DNA from: Bacteroidales bacterium
Lineage (GTDB): Bacteria > Bacteroidota > Bacteroidia > Bacteroidales > Tenuifilaceae
Reading direction: 5' to 3'
DNA length: 64,000 nucleotides
Assembly: GCA_020636845.1 (NCBI GenBank)
Contig: JACJXD010000011.1
Span: 13,226 to 77,225 of the forward strand
Position numbers and translations under genes: made by a program
Shown: piece after piece, positions 45,373-54,211 of the stretch
How the letters are laid out: each line of letters begins with the position of its first letter
Numbering within the stretch: the first letter of the stretch is position 1
The notes under the pieces: model-generated
The model's database searches: none
What the model was told of the DNA's origin: nothing
The model's input: only the letters and a program-made list of their open reading frames with translations

Positions 45373-46779
45373 ATGGAACGGGAAATTCTTAGTACCAAGC
45401 GTAAAGCGTTGCTGCTTAACCTGGACACAACCAAGTATGGCACAATTGCCGAAATAGGCGGAGGGCAGGAAGTGGCACGCGCTTTTTTTCAGGTGGGCGG
45501 TGCCTCCGGAACGGTTGCCAAAACCATTTCGGCATACGATAAAATTTTTAGCGATTACCTGTACAGCAATGGCGATAAGGGTCGGTACGTATGTCTTACC
45601 CGACTGGAGCAGATGCTTGGTAAGGAGTACGATGAGCTGGCTCAGGTACTCGAGGCGAAACGTCAGGACAACAGGCGTTTCTTTGCTTTTGCCGATACCG
45701 TTGAAACGTTAAACTTCCGAAAGGATAATCAGGGGCACGGATGGCTGGGTGTTCGGTTCGAGTTGAGTAAGCCCGGTGTGCCCAACGAGGTGGTAATTCA
45801 TGTAAGGCTGTTGGAGAACGATGGGGTGTTACAGCAATATACGCTGGGAGCGCTGGGGGTTAACCTTATTTATGCCTGCTACTACTTTTACGGTAAACCG
45901 AACGTTTTTTTGCAGTCGCTGCTCGATAACTTATCGTCGGATAGGGTCGAGATTACAATGGCGCGGATGAGTGGCCCCGATTTGGACTATGTGGATAACC
46001 GCTTGCTTGGGGTGCAGCTGGTGAAGAACGGGATGACCCCGGCTATCTTTTTCGATAGGAACGGGAAGGTTCAGGAGCCGGATGATATGCTCTACAAAAA
46101 GAATGTGCTGCTGCTTCGCGGGCGTTTCAGACCAATAACCTATGTGGGTTTCGATATACTTAAATCATCCTATGCCCATTTTAAAAAGAACGCCGGTTTT
46201 ACTACCGGGAATACCCTTCAGATTTGCGAAATTACGCTTAACAACCTGCTGGAAGAGGGCGAGTTGAACGAGCGCGATTTTCTGGATAGGGTGGATTTGC
46301 TGAACGGAATGGGACAAAATGTTCTCATATCCAACTTTAGGGAGTTCTACCGGTTGGTAGAGTATTTTGGACGGTTTAAGCATAACAATTTACGAATTGC
46401 CATGGGCGTTCCAACCTTTGTGAAGGTTATGGATAAGATTTACTACAAGGACTTGCCAGGCGGATTGCTCGAGGCGGTAGGCAAGATGTTTCCCGCCCGA
46501 ACAAAGTTTTACATATACCCGGCGTTGAACAGAATTTCGAATAGGGTAATGACAACGCACGATATAACCCTGCCTCCCGATGTAATCCATATTTACAACT
46601 ATCTTACGGAAAACGGTTTAATTGTGAATTTGCCCAGCGTAAAGCGCGAGTGGCTGCATATAACTTCCAACCATGTGCTGCAGTTGCTTCAGGAAAATAA
46701 TGCCGATTGGGAAAAGATGGTGCCAAAGTATGTAATTCGAAACATTAAGTCGAAGCATCTTTTCGGATACCCGGGGTAA
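45373..46779 (+). CDS. Conserved unknown protein
   Basis: A 468-residue soluble protein from the ATG at 45373 (MEREILSTKRKALLLNLD); the in-frame TTG at 45325 is unlikely. The first 90 residues carry the best-conserved stretch, KYGTIAEIGGGQEVARAFFQVGGASGTVAKTISAYD (fragment IAEIGGGQEVARAFFQVGG). I recognise this as a type of protein found in many bacteria, but no function is established to my knowledge. The gene is richer in G+C than the flanking intergenic DNA. It is convergent with the sensor gene. Confidence 0.7.
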   Translation: MEREILSTKRKALLLNLDTTKYGTIAEIGGGQEVARAFFQVGGASGTVAKTISAYDKIFSDYLYSNGDKGRYVCLTRLEQMLGKEYDELAQVLEAKRQDNRRFFAFADTVETLNFRKDNQGHGWLGVRFELSKPGVPNEVVIHVRLLENDGVLQQYTLGALGVNLIYACYYFYGKPNVFLQSLLDNLSSDRVEITMARMSGPDLDYVDNRLLGVQLVKNGMTPAIFFDRNGKVQEPDDMLYKKNVLLLRGRFRPITYVGFDILKSSYAHFKKNAGFTTGNTLQICEITLNNLLEEGELNERDFLDRVDLLNGMGQNVLISNFREFYRLVEYFGRFKHNNLRIAMGVPTFVKVMDKIYYKDLPGGLLEAVGKMFPARTKFYIYPALNRISNRVMTTHDITLPPDVIHIYNYLTENGLIVNLPSVKREWLHITSNHVLQLLQENNADWEKMVPKYVIRNIKSKHLFGYPG

Positions 46780-46879
46780 CGATGGATGCTTCTAGTACTT
46801 TGTTTGTATATGTCTTATTCTAATAATTTAAGACTGTAAACTGATGACAGGCAAATAATCGAAAATCTCAAAAACAACC

Positions 46880-46910
46880 AAGGCTGTCGTATTCGGCAGC
46901 CTTGCTTGTT
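46880..46910. terminator. Terminator between 46779 and 46942
   Basis: Stem AAGGCTGTCG / CGGCAGCCTT with one G-U pair and a 4-nt loop. The minus-strand side is followed by a T-rich run, so it suits the sensor gene best. Confidence 0.7.
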
Positions 46911-46941
46911 TAAAACCGTGTTTAAATGCAACAGTATTAGA

Positions 46942-49245
46942 CTATTTAAACTCTTCCTGTTCGAAGGCCAGTTTCATAACTTTTACAACTTTGCCTTCGT
47001 TGTCTTTAATAGGAATGTAAGTTTCCAGCAATTCAATGTTTCGTGAGTTGATGGTAATTGTCGATTTCACCTTACGGGTTAAACCGGATTTTAGTCCATC
47101 CCAGAAATTGCCGTATTCTTTCTTTTGAACATCATTCAAAACCAAGTTATCGGAGTGATGTCCACCAATAATTTGTTCGCGGGCAATGCCTACCATTTTA
47201 ATAAATGCGTCGTTAACGTTTATAATGTTTCCACCTAAATCGTATTCTACAACGTAAGCGCTGTTATGAATGGATGTCATGAACTTTTCTATTTCGCCCG
47301 ATTTGCGCTCCACCTCTTCTTGGGTAGCTTGTAACTCTTCCATATTTTGGCGCATTTCCTCTTCCTGAGCTTTCATTTCTTCGGCTTGCATTTGCGATTG
47401 TTCCAAAAGCATTTTGGTACGCGCATTTACCTTAACGGATAGAATTGTAGAGGCGATACTTTCGGCAATCTTTTCGATAAAATCAACTTCATGGTTGTCA
47501 AGAACCTTAAACGAAGCCATTTCGATAACGCCCAAAACATTGTCTTCATGTTTTAGTGGAACCAAAATTACACAGCGAGGATTTGCTTCACCAAGTCCCG
47601 AGGTTATATTTACGTAATCGTCGGGAACATCGGTCATAAATATTGTTTCCTTTTCCAATGCACAGGCGCCAACCAGCCCTTCGCCCTTTTCCAGTTGTTT
47701 GGTTATGTACTTTTTCCTATCCCATGCAAATGCCGAAATCAACTCGAAATACTGGTGCGATTTATCTTCATCGTTCCACAAGAAGATTCCGCCCTGATTT
47801 GCTCCGACATATTTAACCAGTTCGGCGATGACTTTATCGCAAAGTTGTTGCAAATTGCTGTTGTTTTGCCTTAAAATTTCACCAAATTTAGCATGACCTT
47901 CGTTAGCCCAAGAGCGTTTCTGGTCTTCAACTTTTCGCTGTTCTTCTTCGCCAGCGGCCTGTTTAAGACTATCGCGCATGTGAATTAACGATTTTCCCAG
48001 AACATCTTTATCGCTAAGGAGTTCAAGGTACGAGGTGTAATTTCCTTTACCTATTTCGTTGGCAAAGTTGGTTTTATGGTTCAATCCTTCGATGGAAGTA
48101 TTTAAGGCCAGCGACATTTCTTCTATTTCATCACCGGAATTGACTTTAACATTTAAATCGTCCGAAATTTCACCTTTGGCAATGAGTTTCAGAACGTTGG
48201 TTATTTTTTTAATTGGCTTTACAAGGTTGTTGGATACGAACAAAAGGACAATTACCATTATTAGAAGTCCCGAAATGCTGACAAGTAACGAAATCCAGAT
48301 TGTTTTTTGTGCTTGGGCCGTAATAATGCTTAAAGGTGCGGATAAAACAAGCGCCCACGGAGTTTTGATTTTTCCGGCAATGATGGGAGCGTAGCAGATT
48401 AAAATTTTGTTTCCTGTAGAATCTGTTTTAATGTAGTTGAACTCTTTCCCTTTGGCTATGTGAGCAAGAATATTTTGCTCTTTTTCTTCTTCCGGAAACA
48501 GATCCGATACTTTTTTATAAATGTATTCCTTATTTGGGTGTGCCGCAATAATGCCGGTATTCGATACTAAATATGCATAACTTCCTTCGAAAGGCTTTAT
48601 TTTGGTTATCATATCCTGTAAGTCGTCCAGCGTAACATCAATAGCAATACCTCCGGCAAATTCCTTATTTACGTAAACAGGTGAAGAGTAGGTAATCATT
48701 AATTTTTGTTCGGCTTTTCCTGCAGTGCCCTGATCGAGGTATGGTTCCCAAATAGATTCAATTCCATTTCTTTTAAACGCACCGTATATGGGAGGATCGC
48801 CATCCATACTTCTGTCTTCGTATAACCATTTTAGTTGGTTATTTTCCCGTAGTGTGGTTATACAAAATCTGCCGTAATCCTTGTCGTAACCCGGACGGAA
48901 ATACTTATACTCCCAGCTATCCCAAATGGAATAAAAATCGGTATTTTCCCTTAAAACCGGCATGTACATTTCGGTAAAGAGTTTTTTCCATTCTTCAAAA
49001 GGCATGTCTTGATATACCGTAAATGCTTGGGATAGCGTGCGAACAAGCGATAAGTTCTTTTCGAAAACGCCCTCAACTTTACCAGCCGAAACCTTTGCCG
49101 AGAGTTCCGTTTTCGCAATAGCATCGTTGTATATGGTTTTTCTAGATGTTGTTAAAACATAACCCATCGAAACCATGTAAAGAACAACGGTTGTTCCTAA
49201 GATGTATATTAGTATTTTTTGCCTGATTTTGAGTCTTTTCTTCAT
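46942..49245 (-). CDS. Membrane sensor without output domain (dCache-HAMP-GAF-PAS)
   Basis: A 767-residue protein from the ATG at 49245; an in-frame TTG at 49263 is disfavoured. Layout: membrane helix (about 10-32), a periplasmic dCache domain (about 35-310) with ITYSSPVYVNKEFAGGIAIDV, a second helix (about 318-340), HAMP, a GAF domain (about 470-610) with KGEGLVGACALEKETIFMTDVP, an EEMRQNMEELQATQEEVERK coiled coil, and a C-terminal PAS. No HisKA, HATPase, GGDEF or MCP signalling domain follows. It probably acts by contact with another protein. Confidence 0.8.
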   Translation of the reverse strand: MKKRLKIRQKILIYILGTTVVLYMVSMGYVLTTSRKTIYNDAIAKTELSAKVSAGKVEGVFEKNLSLVRTLSQAFTVYQDMPFEEWKKLFTEMYMPVLRENTDFYSIWDSWEYKYFRPGYDKDYGRFCITTLRENNQLKWLYEDRSMDGDPPIYGAFKRNGIESIWEPYLDQGTAGKAEQKLMITYSSPVYVNKEFAGGIAIDVTLDDLQDMITKIKPFEGSYAYLVSNTGIIAAHPNKEYIYKKVSDLFPEEEKEQNILAHIAKGKEFNYIKTDSTGNKILICYAPIIAGKIKTPWALVLSAPLSIITAQAQKTIWISLLVSISGLLIMVIVLLFVSNNLVKPIKKITNVLKLIAKGEISDDLNVKVNSGDEIEEMSLALNTSIEGLNHKTNFANEIGKGNYTSYLELLSDKDVLGKSLIHMRDSLKQAAGEEEQRKVEDQKRSWANEGHAKFGEILRQNNSNLQQLCDKVIAELVKYVGANQGGIFLWNDEDKSHQYFELISAFAWDRKKYITKQLEKGEGLVGACALEKETIFMTDVPDDYVNITSGLGEANPRCVILVPLKHEDNVLGVIEMASFKVLDNHEVDFIEKIAESIASTILSVKVNARTKMLLEQSQMQAEEMKAQEEEMRQNMEELQATQEEVERKSGEIEKFMTSIHNSAYVVEYDLGGNIINVNDAFIKMVGIAREQIIGGHHSDNLVLNDVQKKEYGNFWDGLKSGLTRKVKSTITINSRNIELLETYIPIKDNEGKVVKVMKLAFEQEEFK

Positions 49246-49386
49246 ATCGCTGGAATTTTGCAATAAACTTATAGTATTTTGGTTAATTATACAACGTTGC
49301 TTCTAAATATTTTCGAGTTAAAAGGCTGCTTATATTGGAATTTTTACTTTGAAGAAAATTTATATACTATATCATATACTGCCTGA

Positions 49387-49428
49387 AACTAAAACGAGGT
49401 TGTCTAAAAAGACAACCTCGTTTTAGTT
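49387..49428. terminator. 19-bp hairpin at the TonB-receptor stop codon
   Basis: A perfect 19-bp stem (49387-49405 with 49410-49428), 4-nt loop AAAA. The last stem base at 49428 is the final base of the receptor's stop codon on the minus strand. Confidence 0.85.
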
Positions 49429-51845
49429 TAGAATGAAAGATTTGCTCTTAAGTAGATGTTTATTCCTGGTTCAACGCTAATATCTCCTCTGTTTGTTGCA
49501 AGATGGTTTGTATATTTTCTATCGGTTACGTTATCGATACCGCCAAAAAGTTGCAGCTTAGTTGTACCAATGTTTATTTTGGTAGAACTTATAGCCAAGT
49601 CTAAGCGGGTATAACCGCCTGTTTCAACTTCACCCTCGGCGATCTTATCTTGTTTTGTTGCTCCAATTACAGTTATCTCTGCCGACCCAATTTTAGGAAA
49701 TGTGTAACGGAGGCCTAATCGTCCGTTTAAAGGAGGAATTTGAGGAAGGTTTGTGTCCTCTTCCGTGTCCTTTCCTCTAACAAACGAACCTGTACCAAAT
49801 AGTACAAAATTGGAGTAAAAGTTATACTGAAACCCGAAATCGAATCCGTAAAGTAGCGCTTTGCTAACATTTGCATTTATAAGGGCGGGTAACGTGTCGG
49901 TTGTACCGGCTGTGAGAGTATAAATAAACTCACCGGAAGTCTCAACTATCATATCGGAAATCCAATTTGCAAATGTTCCAAGTTGAAGGTTGAACTTGGG
50001 TTTCCAAATTTTCAATCCTAAATCGGCAGAGTAACCTTTTTCCGGTTTTAACGAGGGGTCGCCTAAGCGCACAAGGTTGCCAAGATCTATGTATTTAAAT
50101 CTCTCTTCCAACGAAGGGGATCTGAAGGAACGTGCAACGTTAGCGGTTAAATCGACATCTTCGGAAAGTTTATAAATTGCTCCGGCATTTGCGCTCCACG
50201 AAAGACTGTTTTCGCTTCCTTTTTCGAATGTTATCCGTTGAGTTGCAGGCGAATTGTTTATAACATCATTGGTTATAATATAGTCAACGTCGTACCCTTG
50301 ATCGTTTTTGACCCAAATGCCATCCATTCTGCCACCGGCTAGCAGCGTTAATTTATTGTTTAAGAGATGTGCTTCGTCCTGTACGAAAATTCCTGCGCTT
50401 TTGAAGTTAGAATTAGGAATAGGCGTTTCGCCACGTACCAGGTAGTTTGTTGCAAGAATATCTCCCGAAGGATTTAAAACATCCACGGTAATATATTTTT
50501 CACGACTGGTAGTTAACCAGCGTCCCCACATATCTGTACCGGCAATAAGCGTATTCGTGTTGGTTAATTTCCATGTGCTTTGCAGTTGAATACCGTGTGT
50601 TAGGTGTTTCCCTGTTGGGGTAATAAGTGTTGGGGTAACACGTTGAGTATTTCCATTAGGAAGAGTTGCCGTTGTTACCGTGTTGGGATTCATCTCCACA
50701 TCACGCAGAATGTACTGTGTAAAATAGTTTAACTTTAACGATGTTAACTTTTCGGTTATATTCTTAATTTCATAGCTTAAGTTTAGCAGTTCACGTCCAA
50801 TGTCGGAGTATGTAGCAGTTGCAGGTCCGGGGAATGCCGATCCGCCGGGTATTCCTACATCTGTTGACCAGTTACGTTGAAATTGAATTTTCAGGAGTTG
50901 ATTTTTTGTCGGTTTTACGCCAACCTTTGCGGTAATATTATTTGTTTTAAACTGGCTGTTGGGTAAAATTCCTTCGGGAGTGCGAATGTCGTCGGCATTA
51001 TTGTAAGTTCCGCTTAACCTAACGTACCAATCATTGGAACCTGTGCTTACATCGGCATGTTCGGAGTAAAGTTTATTGGCCGAGGCATAACCGGAAGTTA
51101 TGTTGCCGGATATGTAAGGACTACTGGCAAAATGGCCGTCCTTGGTAATTATATTCACAATTCCGCCCATTGCTCCTGTTCCGTATAGCGACGATTGTGC
51201 GCCTTTCACAATTTCAACCCTGTCTATATCGTTTACATCTACCATGCTAAGCGAAGCCGTAAGATCGGTAGCCGTTTCAACCCTATCGCCATCAATTAGG
51301 GTAACCAGTCTATTTTCGCTTAATCCGCGAATATTGATGTTGGTAGCCCAAACGCCGTCGCTGCCCATTGCAATTCCCGGCTCTGTAGCCAAAACGTTGG
51401 AAAGCGTTAGCGACGATTGCTGCTGGTAGTCCTGTGATTCAACAACAACCAATGGTGTTGGAATTTGCTTCAACCTTCTGTTGACCCTAAAACTGGATAC
51501 AACAATTTCGCCAAGCGGTATTTGCTGTTGCGAAAGGTTAAAATCCTTATTAGTATCTCCATCAACTTGAATGTTAAAGGAAATAGTGTTATATCCCAAA
51601 ACCATAAGGGATACCTGATAATTACCGGAAGGAAGGCTTAGCGAGTATTCTCCTTTTGTGTTGGACACGGCATTAAAGGTTGAATTACTTGCCGAGCCGT
51701 TAGCAATGGCCTCAACAACTACGTTTTCAATAGTTTTTTGAGTTGAAGAATCGCGTACAACCCCTTGCAAACGAAATGTTTGCCCGTACGAAAATAGCGA
51801 AAATCCGACTGTGCAAACCACAGCCAAAAACCATGATTTATTCAT
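49428..51845 (-). CDS. TonB-dependent outer-membrane receptor
   Basis: An 805-residue receptor: signal peptide (about 1-21), a carboxypeptidase-like regulatory domain (about 23-105, VVRDSSTQKTIENVVVEAI), a plug domain (about 115-230, with GSDGVWATNINIRGLSENRLVTLIDG, fragment NINIRGLSENRLVTLIDGD, and VEIVKGAQSSLYGTGAMGGIVNIITK), and a beta-barrel ending in NIYLRANLSF. It imports ligands across the outer membrane using TonB energy. The start overlaps the stop of the TM1266-like gene by 8 nt, so the two are coexpressed. The ligand is unknown; the length and plug resemble vitamin/siderophore receptors. Confidence 0.93.
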   Translation of the reverse strand: MNKSWFLAVVCTVGFSLFSYGQTFRLQGVVRDSSTQKTIENVVVEAIANGSASNSTFNAVSNTKGEYSLSLPSGNYQVSLMVLGYNTISFNIQVDGDTNKDFNLSQQQIPLGEIVVSSFRVNRRLKQIPTPLVVVESQDYQQQSSLTLSNVLATEPGIAMGSDGVWATNINIRGLSENRLVTLIDGDRVETATDLTASLSMVDVNDIDRVEIVKGAQSSLYGTGAMGGIVNIITKDGHFASSPYISGNITSGYASANKLYSEHADVSTGSNDWYVRLSGTYNNADDIRTPEGILPNSQFKTNNITAKVGVKPTKNQLLKIQFQRNWSTDVGIPGGSAFPGPATATYSDIGRELLNLSYEIKNITEKLTSLKLNYFTQYILRDVEMNPNTVTTATLPNGNTQRVTPTLITPTGKHLTHGIQLQSTWKLTNTNTLIAGTDMWGRWLTTSREKYITVDVLNPSGDILATNYLVRGETPIPNSNFKSAGIFVQDEAHLLNNKLTLLAGGRMDGIWVKNDQGYDVDYIITNDVINNSPATQRITFEKGSENSLSWSANAGAIYKLSEDVDLTANVARSFRSPSLEERFKYIDLGNLVRLGDPSLKPEKGYSADLGLKIWKPKFNLQLGTFANWISDMIVETSGEFIYTLTAGTTDTLPALINANVSKALLYGFDFGFQYNFYSNFVLFGTGSFVRGKDTEEDTNLPQIPPLNGRLGLRYTFPKIGSAEITVIGATKQDKIAEGEVETGGYTRLDLAISSTKINIGTTKLQLFGGIDNVTDRKYTNHLATNRGDISVEPGINIYLRANLSF

Positions 51846-52092
51846 TTTGATTGTTCTTTAAAAGTACCGATTTAACTTGAATTCCATTTATACGGCCTAG
51901 TTGACCGGTTAGCGATCCAATCTCATCGGTGGTCCCTTCAAGAACAAGAGAAATAATGCTCTGACCGTTGCTACGTGGCAGCCCTTGTCGTCCAATAATA
52001 ATTTGGGAATGTTTCGAGATAATTTCGTTCATTAATTGAACGTTTTCTCGGGTCTCAATTTGAATTAGCGCGGTTCCAACTCTCTTTTCCAT
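51838..52092 (-). CDS. TM1266-family putative iron-only hydrogenase system regulator
   Basis: An 84-residue ACT-fold protein: VGTALIQIETRENVQLMNEIISKHSQIIIGRQGL (fragment QIETRENVQLMNEIISKH), SIISLVLEGTTDEIGSLTGQLGRINGIQVKSVLLK (fragment LEGTTDEIGSLTGQLGRI). The TTDEIxxLTGxLGxI-type segment is typical of this family, named from its frequent neighbourhood with [FeFe]-hydrogenase maturases. Its biochemical role is not established. Here it leads the TonB-receptor operon and is divergent from an ABC importer. It has a full Bacteroidota promoter. Confidence 0.88.
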   Translation of the reverse strand: MEKRVGTALIQIETRENVQLMNEIISKHSQIIIGRQGLPRSNGQSIISLVLEGTTDEIGSLTGQLGRINGIQVKSVLLKNNQNE

Positions 52093-52134
52093 CAGAGTAC
52101 CTCCGGATTAGATTTACTTAAATTAAACCTTGAT

Positions 52135-52147
52135 AGGAAATTTTCCT
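52135..52147. promoter_or_regulatory. 13-nt palindrome in the TM1266/TonB leader
   Basis: AGGAAATTTTCCT, a perfect palindrome around a central T, lies between the promoter and the start codon of the TM1266-like gene. It could bind a dimeric regulator. Confidence 0.4.
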
Positions 52148-52172
52148 GTCGCAGTATTTTATTTTTACAATG

Positions 52173-52203
52173 CAAATTTAAGGGTTTGTTTACACTCCCC
52201 AAA
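52173..52203 (-). promoter_or_regulatory. Promoter of the TM1266-TonB receptor operon
   Basis: On the minus strand TTTG, 19 nt, TAAATTTG; exact match to the Bacteroidota consensus, with a leader of about 75 nt. Confidence 0.85.
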
Positions 52204-52359
52204 TAAATATTGCTAAATTGATTTCGAAGAATGGGAAATGAGCATTTTGCCTTTTTATAAAATAAATTTGTGTTGTATGTTGAGCGAAGTTGATGTGTTT
52301 GATATACCCATCGACATATTCAGAATGGTACTTTTATATCGAACTTGAATTAATTTAAA
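52204..52359. other. Intergenic DNA between divergent promoters
   Basis: The 422-nt gap from 52093 to 52514 holds two divergent promoters, a palindrome and copy B of the dispersed element. This middle part carries no gene or recognised motif. No TPP or cobalamin riboswitch core was found in the gap. Confidence 0.45.
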
Positions 52360-52389
52360 TTGTAATATTATTTGATTTAGGTAGTTTTG
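52360..52389 (+). promoter_or_regulatory. Promoter of the ABC importer operon
   Basis: TTG (52360-52362), 19 nt, TAGTTTTG (52382-52389). The dispersed element begins 13 nt later, so it would be part of the transcript's 5' leader. Confidence 0.7.
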
Positions 52390-52401
52390 TGGTAATCTTA
52401 A

Positions 52402-52509
52402 AATTATGAAATACCCATGTAATGCAGATTGTGCAAGCGGAAATGAACAAAATATGGGAGTTCCTTCTGCTCAGTAAAAGAGCGTTAAGAGTGAAAATAT
52501 AATATTTTG
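52402..52509 (+). repeat. Dispersed ~107-nt element, copy B (importer leader)
   Basis: About 80% identical by hand count to 13423-13529, with one extra base. It ends 5 nt before the ATG of the lipoprotein gene. Pairing possibilities CCCAT/ATGGG, TGCA/TGCA and GCTC/GAGC are kept. Confidence 0.75.
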
Positions 52510-52514
52510 TACGG

Positions 52515-53477
52515 ATGAAAAGGAAGATTTTTTTACTAATAGGTTTGGCTCTATTGTTTGTTCAATGCCATAACTCTAAAACTCCTAACGGGAGCGCATC
52601 GCACATAACCATCGCCACGCTTAAAGGTCCGTCATCTATGGGAATGATACAGATGATTGATAGCCTGAGCAGGTGCGAAAACCGTACTGTAGATGTACTT
52701 ATTTTGAATGAACCGTTACAGGTTCGAAAAATGATGATTGAAGGTACTGCCGATTTTGCTGTTTTACCAACCACCTTGGCTGCAATAATGTATAACAAGG
52801 GTATCGACTACCAGTTGGTTGGGGTTCCGGTTTGGGGAACGCTTTCGCTGGTTGGTCGCGATTCTACCATTACTACTTGGAAACAGTTAAAGGGAAAGCG
52901 CATAAATGTTATGGAGAAGGGAATGACTCCCGATGTGCTATTTCGTTATCTGCTTATAAAAAATGGCGTTAACCCTGATGTTGATGTAACGCTCGATTAT
53001 AGTTTTCCAACTCATATCGATTTGGCTAATGCAGTGGCAGCTGGGCAAGCCCAAATGGGGGTATTATCCGAACCTATGGCTAGTCAGGTAATGCTGCAGG
53101 TAAAGAGTGTTCATAGAATTTTCGACTTTAATCAGGAGTGGGCTAAGTTGCAAGGAATGCCAATAGCGCTGACAGCCTTTTTGGCCAAGCAAAGTTTTGC
53201 CAAAGAGAATCCTTCCGTTGTTGAGCAAATGTCGAAGAGTTACAAAACATCTTCGGAATGGGTGAACCAGCATCCCGACAGTGCTGCAAAATTGATGGTG
53301 AAGTACAATATTTTGCCAAACAGCAATGTGGCATTACATGCCATTCCGCGTTCGAATCTTAAATTCGTTCGTGCCAAAGGCATTCAAAAGCAAATAGAAG
53401 AATATTTGGGTGTTTTCTATCAGATGAACCCGGAGATTATAGGAGGCAAACTTCCCGATGAAAATTTCTATTACTAA
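52515..53477 (+). CDS. ABC importer substrate-binding lipoprotein (NMT1/SsuA-like)
   Basis: A 320-residue periplasmic-binding-protein-fold protein with a lipobox LLFVQC (C18 lipidated after cleavage). Features of the NMT1/THI5/SsuA group: ITIATLKGPSSMGMIQMID, ADFAVLPTTLAAIMYNKG, LKGKRINVMEKGMTPDVLFRYLL and GVLSEPMAS. This group binds sulfonates, nitrate, thiamine precursors or related small molecules. The ligand here is unknown. It overlaps the permease gene by 20 nt, so the unit is one operon. Confidence 0.88.
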   Translation: MKRKIFLLIGLALLFVQCHNSKTPNGSASHITIATLKGPSSMGMIQMIDSLSRCENRTVDVLILNEPLQVRKMMIEGTADFAVLPTTLAAIMYNKGIDYQLVGVPVWGTLSLVGRDSTITTWKQLKGKRINVMEKGMTPDVLFRYLLIKNGVNPDVDVTLDYSFPTHIDLANAVAAGQAQMGVLSEPMASQVMLQVKSVHRIFDFNQEWAKLQGMPIALTAFLAKQSFAKENPSVVEQMSKSYKTSSEWVNQHPDSAAKLMVKYNILPNSNVALHAIPRSNLKFVRAKGIQKQIEEYLGVFYQMNPEIIGGKLPDENFYY

Positions 53478-54210
53478 AAGGCAAGGATATACTATTGCCG
53501 GTGTGCTATTTATGCTGATTGTGTGGAAATTGTTAGCCATACATTTCAACTCCGATTTTATTATACCGCATCCCGAAAAAACATTTGTAACTACAATAGG
53601 CCTTTTTACGGATAGTAATTTTGTCGCAATTATAGGTTCAACCATACTTAGGGGAATAGTAGGCTTTGTGTTATCGTGTATATTGGGGCTTGGCTTAGGA
53701 ATTATTGCAGGAGTGAGTGCCAACTTTAATGCGTTTCTTCGGCCTATTTTGGTTACCATTCGGTCGGTTCCGGTTATTGCGTTAATATTACTGGCTCTTA
53801 TTTGGCTTAACCCTAATTCTGTTCCTATTTTTATTGCTCTGCTAACAATGTTCCCTTTTATTTGCACCAATGTAATTGACGGAATAAATAGCGTTGATAA
53901 AGAGTTGGTGCAGATGGCTACTTTTTACAGGGTTAGCCGGTCGCGAATAGTCAGGGAAGTGTATATACCTGCAATAATGCCGTTTATAATTAGTGGAGCA
54001 TCAAGCGCAATGGGCATTGGCTGGCGAGCCATAATAATAGGTGAAGTTTTAAGTCAGCCGCAATACGGAATTGGAACGGTAATGCAGGCAGCACAAACTT
54101 ACTTGAAGGTTGACGTAGTAATTGCATGGACTATTGTTGCAGTGGTAATTAGTTACGTGTTCGAAAAAGTTATAAGGTGGAGCGAACATAAAATTGTAGT
54201 TTGGATTTAA
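53458..54210 (+). CDS. ABC importer permease (SsuC/TauC-like)
   Basis: A 250-residue integral membrane protein with six predicted helices. The ABC-permease loop EAA-like motif is LVQMATFYRVSRSRIVREVYIPAIMPFIISGASSAMGIGWRAII (fragment VYIPAIMPFIISGASSAMGI), and RSVPVIALILLALIW precedes it. It forms the membrane channel with the ATPase encoded next (2 nt gap). The overlap with the lipoprotein gene is 20 nt. Confidence 0.9.
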   Translation: MKISITKRQGYTIAGVLFMLIVWKLLAIHFNSDFIIPHPEKTFVTTIGLFTDSNFVAIIGSTILRGIVGFVLSCILGLGLGIIAGVSANFNAFLRPILVTIRSVPVIALILLALIWLNPNSVPIFIALLTMFPFICTNVIDGINSVDKELVQMATFYRVSRSRIVREVYIPAIMPFIISGASSAMGIGWRAIIIGEVLSQPQYGIGTVMQAAQTYLKVDVVIAWTIVAVVISYVFEKVIRWSEHKIVVWI

Positions 54211-54211
54211 T

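Noticed and set aside
52093..52514. Possible TPP or cobalamin riboswitch before the TonB or ABC genes
   Set aside because: The leader of the TonB unit is only about 75 nt. Neither CTGAGA-type TPP core nor a B12-box-like motif was found on either strand.
53334..53870. 178-codon reading frame on the minus strand
   Set aside because: It lies fully opposite the importer permease and lipoprotein genes, has no family features and no promoter; a shadow of the real genes.
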